A stretch of DNA of 64,000 nt, from positions 62,001 through 126,000 of the forward strand of contig CBDDDW010000028.1 in assembly GCA_965226805.1 (NCBI GenBank), written 5' to 3'. Source of the stretch: CBDDDW01 sp965226805 (GTDB taxonomy: Bacteria; Chloroflexota; Dehalococcoidia; Lucifugimonadales; JAGWBF01). The notes under the pieces were generated by a model, which saw nothing but the letters and a program-made list of their open reading frames with translations, was not told the DNA's origin and did no database searches. Position 1 is the stretch's first letter. Each line of letters starts with the position of its first letter. A program made the position numbers and the translations under genes. Below, piece by piece: positions 60,265 through 64,000 of this stretch.

Positions 60265-62111
60265 ATGAAGATCGCAGTCTGTATAAAGCAAGTGCCTGTA
60301 CTCTTCCGCCTCCGATTCGACTACGAGAACAAGACCATCGTTCGAGAGGGTGTCCCACTGGAGGTGAACGCCTTTGACATGCTTGCCGTCGACCGGGCGG
60401 CGGAGCGGCGAACGAGATCGGAGGCGAGGTGGTCGCCTTCACTATGGGGCCTCCGCAGGCTCGCGACGCCCTGGTCCAATGCCTGGCCATGGGCGCCCGC
60501 AGGGCCGTTCACCTGACAGATAGGGCCATGGCGGGTTCCGATACCCTGGCGACCGCCCGGAGCCTGGCCTTGGCGCTGAAGCGGGAGCAATTCGACCTGA
60601 TAATCTGCGGCCGCAACAGTACCGACGCGGAGACGGGCCAGGTTGGGCCCGAAATCGCGGAGCTCCTCCACCTTCCCTACGTCGGCAACGTCAGGAAGCT
60701 GGAACACTCCTCGGCCGATAATGCCCTATTTGTGGAGAGGGTCATCGACGAAGGCTACGAGGTTATCCGGTGTCCCCTCCCGGCCCTGGTTGGCGTGACC
60801 GAAGGTATCATGCCGGAGAGGTTCCCATCCCGAGAAGCCATGCAGACCGCTGGCGAGACCCCCGACATCGAGGAGGTGGCCGCGTCCCAGCTGTCTGGAG
60901 ACGTCTCCCTGTTTGGCGCCGCGGGGTCCCCCACTTCGGTTGCTGAGATCCGGCTCGTGGATCCCGACCGCTTGGGCGCAGTTATCGAGGAGTCCGACCC
61001 GAAACTGGCAGCGCTGAAGGCGATAGAGCAGCTTGCGAAGAAGACACCGGCCGCCTCCCCGGCTGGCGACCGGAAGTGGTCGCGATACCCGGGACGGGTG
61101 GACGACGCAATCTGGGTGATAGCCGAGCGGGCCGGGCGGGAGCTGCGCAGGGCGACTTTCGAGGTTCTCGGCAAGGCGGGGGAGCTGGCCCAGGATACGC
61201 GGAGTGAGGTGTTGGCGGTACTCCTGGGGAGACGTGACGAGGATGACGCAGAGACCCTGGCGGCCCACGGGGCGGACAGGGTATTGCTGCTTGAAGGGGA
61301 CTCCAAGAGCCATCCGGCCGGGCTCGCTTATACCACGGCCCTGGCTGAGGCCGTCCTGGAGAGGCGTCCCTACGCCGTCCTTTTCGCTTCCACGGCCGAT
61401 GGGCGGGCCCTGGCGTCACGAGTGGCCGCCAGGCTGGGTCTGGGGCTAACGGGCGACTGCGTAGACCTGGAGATCAACCAGGACGGGGAGCTGGTGCAGC
61501 TCAAGCCGGCCCTCGGCGGTAACGTGTTGGCCCCAATTCTGTCTCGCACCCGCCCATATATGGCTACCCTCCGCCCAGGGCTCCTTACGCCCCCGCTGCC
61601 TGACTGGGGTGTCCACGCGGAAATCGACATTATTGTTGTTCCTCCCCAGGGGGTGCCAGACATCGAGGTGCTGGAAGTCGTCCCTCAGGAGGATGCCAGG
61701 GGCCTAGAGCTGGAGGCGGCCCGCGTAGTAATCGGTGTTGGGATGGGTGTCGGAGGCCCGGAGAACCTGCCCGTCATATACGACCTGGCCCGGTCCATCG
61801 GGGCTACCGTAGGGGCTACTCGAAATGTCACCGATGCCGCATGGCTCCCGAAGCAAGTGCAGGTTGGGCTCACGGGAAGGGCCATCGCCCCAGACGTGTA
61901 TATCGCGGTGGGAATCAGAGGCGATTTCAATCACATGGTGGGCATCCAGAAGGCCGGTACAATCCTGGCGATCAGCATCAACCCCGATCCCCGGCGGTCC
62001 CCCATCCTTAAGGCCGCCGATGTCAGCATAATCGGCGACTGGAGGACCTACCTGCCGCCTCTCGTAGATGCCCTCAGACCGCTCTTAGAGAAAGGCTCTA
62101 CGCTTCAGTAA
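60265..62111 (+). CDS. Electron-transfer flavoprotein, beta-alpha fusion (one frameshift)
   Basis: The N-terminal half is EtfB: MKIAVCIKQVPVLFRLRFD, VNAFDMLAVDRAAE, then AFTMGPPQARDALVQCLAMGA, DLIICGRNSTDAETGQVGPEIAELL. The C-terminal half is EtfA: IWVIAERAGRELRRATFEVL, VLFASTADGRALASRVAARLGLGLTGDC and the FAD-binding VIGVGMGVGGPENLP, VGATRNVTDAAWLPK, QVGLTGRAIAPDVYIAVGI. ETF passes electrons from acyl-CoA and other dehydrogenases to the quinone pool. The opening frame (from 60265) shifts at about 60400-60412 (near GAGCGGCGAACGAG), where one base appears lost; corrected length is about 615 aa. The beta and alpha chains are normally separate genes. Confidence 0.85.
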
Positions 62112-62323
62112 CTGGGCTGAGACTGCGCGAGAGAATGACTGAAGGCCAGCGCGAACTGGCAGGGCCGCCAGCGACGGTGCGCAGGCGGCGGAAACGCGAC
62201 CAGGGATTGCCTGCGGATATGGCCGAGAATATAATTGCTCGGGCACTCACCGATTTTCGATCAACGAATCTAAGATAGGAGCGGAGGCCCACCCTTCTGC
62301 GCCTGGTATAGAGGAGATGTCGC

Positions 62324-63040
62324 ATGTTGCTCTCTGGACAAGTCGCGATGATCACCGGCGCCGGTCGAGGTATCGGACGAGCTATCGCCCTCGGCTTCGC
62401 CGCGGAAGGAGCGCGCATCGCGGTTACCGGGCGCACCAAAGAGCGGCGTGACCGGGTCACTGCGGAGATCGTCGCCAAGGGGGGCGAGGCCAAGGCCTTC
62501 GTCCTGGATGTGACTAAGCATGAGGAGGCGGAGCAGGCTGCGAAGGATATCCTGGCGACCTGGGGCCAGATCGACGTATTAGTGAACAACGCCGGAACAG
62601 TGTTGCAGGGCTACCACCCTGCTTGGGCCACCACCGTTGAAGAGTGGGATGAGATGATGCGGGTGAACCTGAGAGGGGTATTCCTGTGCTGCCACGCGGT
62701 GATCCCTCACATGATGGAGCGGCGCACGGGTGTGATTATCAACGTCGGATCGTCCTCCGGCCGGGGAGCGGAAGATGGGAACTTTGGCGCGTATCACGCT
62801 ACTAAATGGGGAGAGGTGGGCTACACGACATCCCTGGCCAGTTCCCTCCGGTCTCACGGGATTCGAGTGAACGGGATCAATCCAGGCTGGGTGGATACGG
62901 ACATGGCGAGGTTACTTAGCCCTGAGAGCAGTCCCGAATGGAGCACACCTGAGGAGATCTCCAACGCCGCCCTCTACCTTGCTACCAAGGCTCCACGGGA
63001 CATGACGGGACAGTTCCTCGATATCTTCGAGGGTCGGTAG
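62324..63040 (+). CDS. SDR-family oxidoreductase (FabG-like)
   Basis: This 238-aa classical short-chain dehydrogenase has the nucleotide loop MITGAGRGIGRAIALGFAAEG, VTGRTKERRD (Arg after beta-2 suggests NADP), VLVNNAGTV, INVGSSSGRG, catalytic YHATKWG (Tyr-x-x-x-Lys) and NGINPGWVDTDMA. The ending APRDMTGQFLDIFEG is typical. It starts 212 bp after the ETF gene on the same strand. Substrate is not clear. Confidence 0.9.
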   Translation: MLLSGQVAMITGAGRGIGRAIALGFAAEGARIAVTGRTKERRDRVTAEIVAKGGEAKAFVLDVTKHEEAEQAAKDILATWGQIDVLVNNAGTVLQGYHPAWATTVEEWDEMMRVNLRGVFLCCHAVIPHMMERRTGVIINVGSSSGRGAEDGNFGAYHATKWGEVGYTTSLASSLRSHGIRVNGINPGWVDTDMARLLSPESSPEWSTPEEISNAALYLATKAPRDMTGQFLDIFEGR

Positions 63041-63211
63041 TAGTCAGCGAGCGTTGCGGTGTATAATGGGCTGCGCCATGTCATGACGCTTGCGACGCTA
63101 GAGGCCGCTTGGGGCCTGTCTGGCATAGTCGGAGGCCACTGGAATACCCTGGCGTCAATGGGAACAATCCTCTAGGCGTGTCGGGAATTTAGAATCAAGG
63201 AGGCCATCCAT

Positions 63212-63649
63212 ATGGCAACCGAAGAGGAGACCAAGCCTCAAGGTTGGAGTGGGAAGAGATATTTTACCATGGACGACCTGGCCGTCATTCAGCCCGGCTT
63301 GGCCAGGATCATGCCGGACATCGGCCAGAGGTACTGGAAACTCTACTACGCCGCGAAGGCAGGCAACTGGGCGATGGCGAAATTTCAACTCGGTGAAATC
63401 GGTGCGTTGATGGAGCTGGGGATGGTCACTCGCCCGAGATACGAAGAGAACCTTGAGAAATTCATCAAAGAAGACCTAGGCAAGATAGAAGCCGCTATAG
63501 ACTCCAAGGACTGGCCCGGCGTCGAGGAGGCCTTCCACGAGGGTGTCCGAAACGCCAACGACTACCATGCGGTCTACGACAAACCATACATCGTCTGGAA
63601 GCTACCGGATTACCCACCGCCCGACATCGATCTTACACCCGTCGAATAG
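63212..63649 (+). CDS. Hypothetical soluble helical protein
   Basis: The 145-aa protein has a strong ribosome site (AAGGAGG, 8 bp before the ATG) and is rich in helices: IMPDIGQRYWKLYYAAKAG, NWAMAKFQLGEIGALMELG, then FIKEDLGKIEAAIDSKDW and VEEAFHEGVRNANDYHAVY. The pattern resembles four-helix proteins of the cytochrome c-prime or related type, but no CxxCH heme site is present. His and Tyr in the last helix could bind a ligand. It ends PYIVWKLPDYPPPDIDLTP. I do not recognise the family. Confidence 0.75.
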   Translation: MATEEETKPQGWSGKRYFTMDDLAVIQPGLARIMPDIGQRYWKLYYAAKAGNWAMAKFQLGEIGALMELGMVTRPRYEENLEKFIKEDLGKIEAAIDSKDWPGVEEAFHEGVRNANDYHAVYDKPYIVWKLPDYPPPDIDLTPVE

Positions 63650-63698
63650 TGGGGTCACGCTCTCCTTAACCTGCATGGCGACGGCCAAGGAGTGAAGG

Positions 63699-64000
63699 TT
63701 GCGCATCAGGGTGGAGCCGAAAGAGTTCTTCATGTATTCGGTGTTCCTCTCCTTCAACGTGGAAAATCCGGACTCCGAGGACGAGGCTGTGAGGTCATAC
63801 CTGGACGAGCACGATCTGGAGCCCAAGATGCGCGGGACAGACACTCTTGAGGGGCAGGACTTCGAGGTCCAGTATTTCGGAGGCTGCTATCTGGGGAGAC
63901 ACCTGCAGGTGATCGGTGATATGCAGAGGACGACGGTGGAGAAGGAGATGCTTGCCGGAGAGATCGAGGCCACTCTGAGGGCCGCCACCGACTCGCCGGT
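63699..64000 (+). CDS. Unidentified protein, 5' part (runs off the window)
   Basis: An open frame begins at TTG 63699 with AAGGAG 7 bp upstream, and continues without a stop for over 100 codons to the window end. The product starts MRIRVEPKEFFMYSVFLSF (TTG read as Met), continues with VENPDSEDEAVRSYLDEHDL and FEVQYFGGCYLGRHLQVIG, and shows no motif that I can name. It follows the helical hypothetical gene by 49 bp and may share its transcript. Confidence 0.65.
   Translation, partial: MRIRVEPKEFFMYSVFLSFNVENPDSEDEAVRSYLDEHDLEPKMRGTDTLEGQDFEVQYFGGCYLGRHLQVIGDMQRTTVEKEMLAGEIEATLRAATDSP

Overview
The window looks like a chromosomal segment of an uncultivated Chloroflexota bacterium, probably of the Dehalococcoidia/SAR202 type. 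This is inferred from GC content near 60 percent, the gene order PIN-TRAM/ispD/ispF/cysS, a siroheme-centred heme cluster, several Pro/Thr-linker lipoproteins and many dispersed palindromic repeats. No rRNA, tRNA or CRISPR array was found. Eight genes or transposase copies carry single-base frameshifts or in-frame stops, so either gene decay or assembly indels are common here; the two cannot be separated from sequence alone.

Layout. 1-2.9 kb: the 3' end of a Clp ATPase gene, then an alpha/beta hydrolase pseudogene cut by an IS3-family element (copy 1). 3-13.2 kb (minus strand): FAD-linked oxidase, membrane protein, cysS, ispF, ispD, PIN-TRAM protein, SAM hydroxide adenosyltransferase, secG, gatB and pcm. 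13.4-19 kb (plus strand): a tetrapyrrole cluster of a fused siroheme decarboxylase (AhbA/AhbB-like), precorrin-2 dehydrogenase, hemC, a cobA-hemD fusion and hemB, followed by recQ.

21.3-37.1 kb is a mobile-element island with six more insertion sequences: one IS630, two further IS3-type elements, a second copy of the first IS3 element, two IS256 copies (one split by an IS1380 element). Between them lie remnants of interrupted genes (gltD, a Clp_N-domain protein, an HslV-like Ntn hydrolase, an Fn3-like protein) and an apparently intact HTH/HicA/HicB/HigA-like cluster with a divergent promoter pair and a repeated operator-like motif.

37-51.6 kb returns to core and accessory genes: trypsin-like protease, queA (interrupted by an amber codon), folD, metF, acpS, the NAD(P)HX repair gene, a DUF255 thioredoxin-domain protein, a thioredoxin-like lipoprotein, a tandem duplication of a TolB-like propeller lipoprotein plus a small exported protein, a geranylgeranyl-reductase-like flavoprotein and a GlcG/HbpS protein. 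51.7-64 kb: a very large O-antigen-ligase/zinc-ribbon/TPR membrane protein, a CorC/HlyC protein, a cohesin-like lipoprotein, nicotinate phosphoribosyltransferase, a 43-bp tandem repeat array, a fused electron-transfer flavoprotein (beta-alpha), an SDR and two small unrecognised genes.

Together the intact genes describe isoprenoid, folate-C1, NAD and tetrapyrrole metabolism with an envelope rich in lipoproteins. The most distinctive items are the fused siroheme decarboxylase inside a compact heme/siroheme operon, the leaderless-looking divergent toxin-antitoxin region, the Wzy/zinc-ribbon/TPR protein and the minisatellite grown inside a dispersed repeat.
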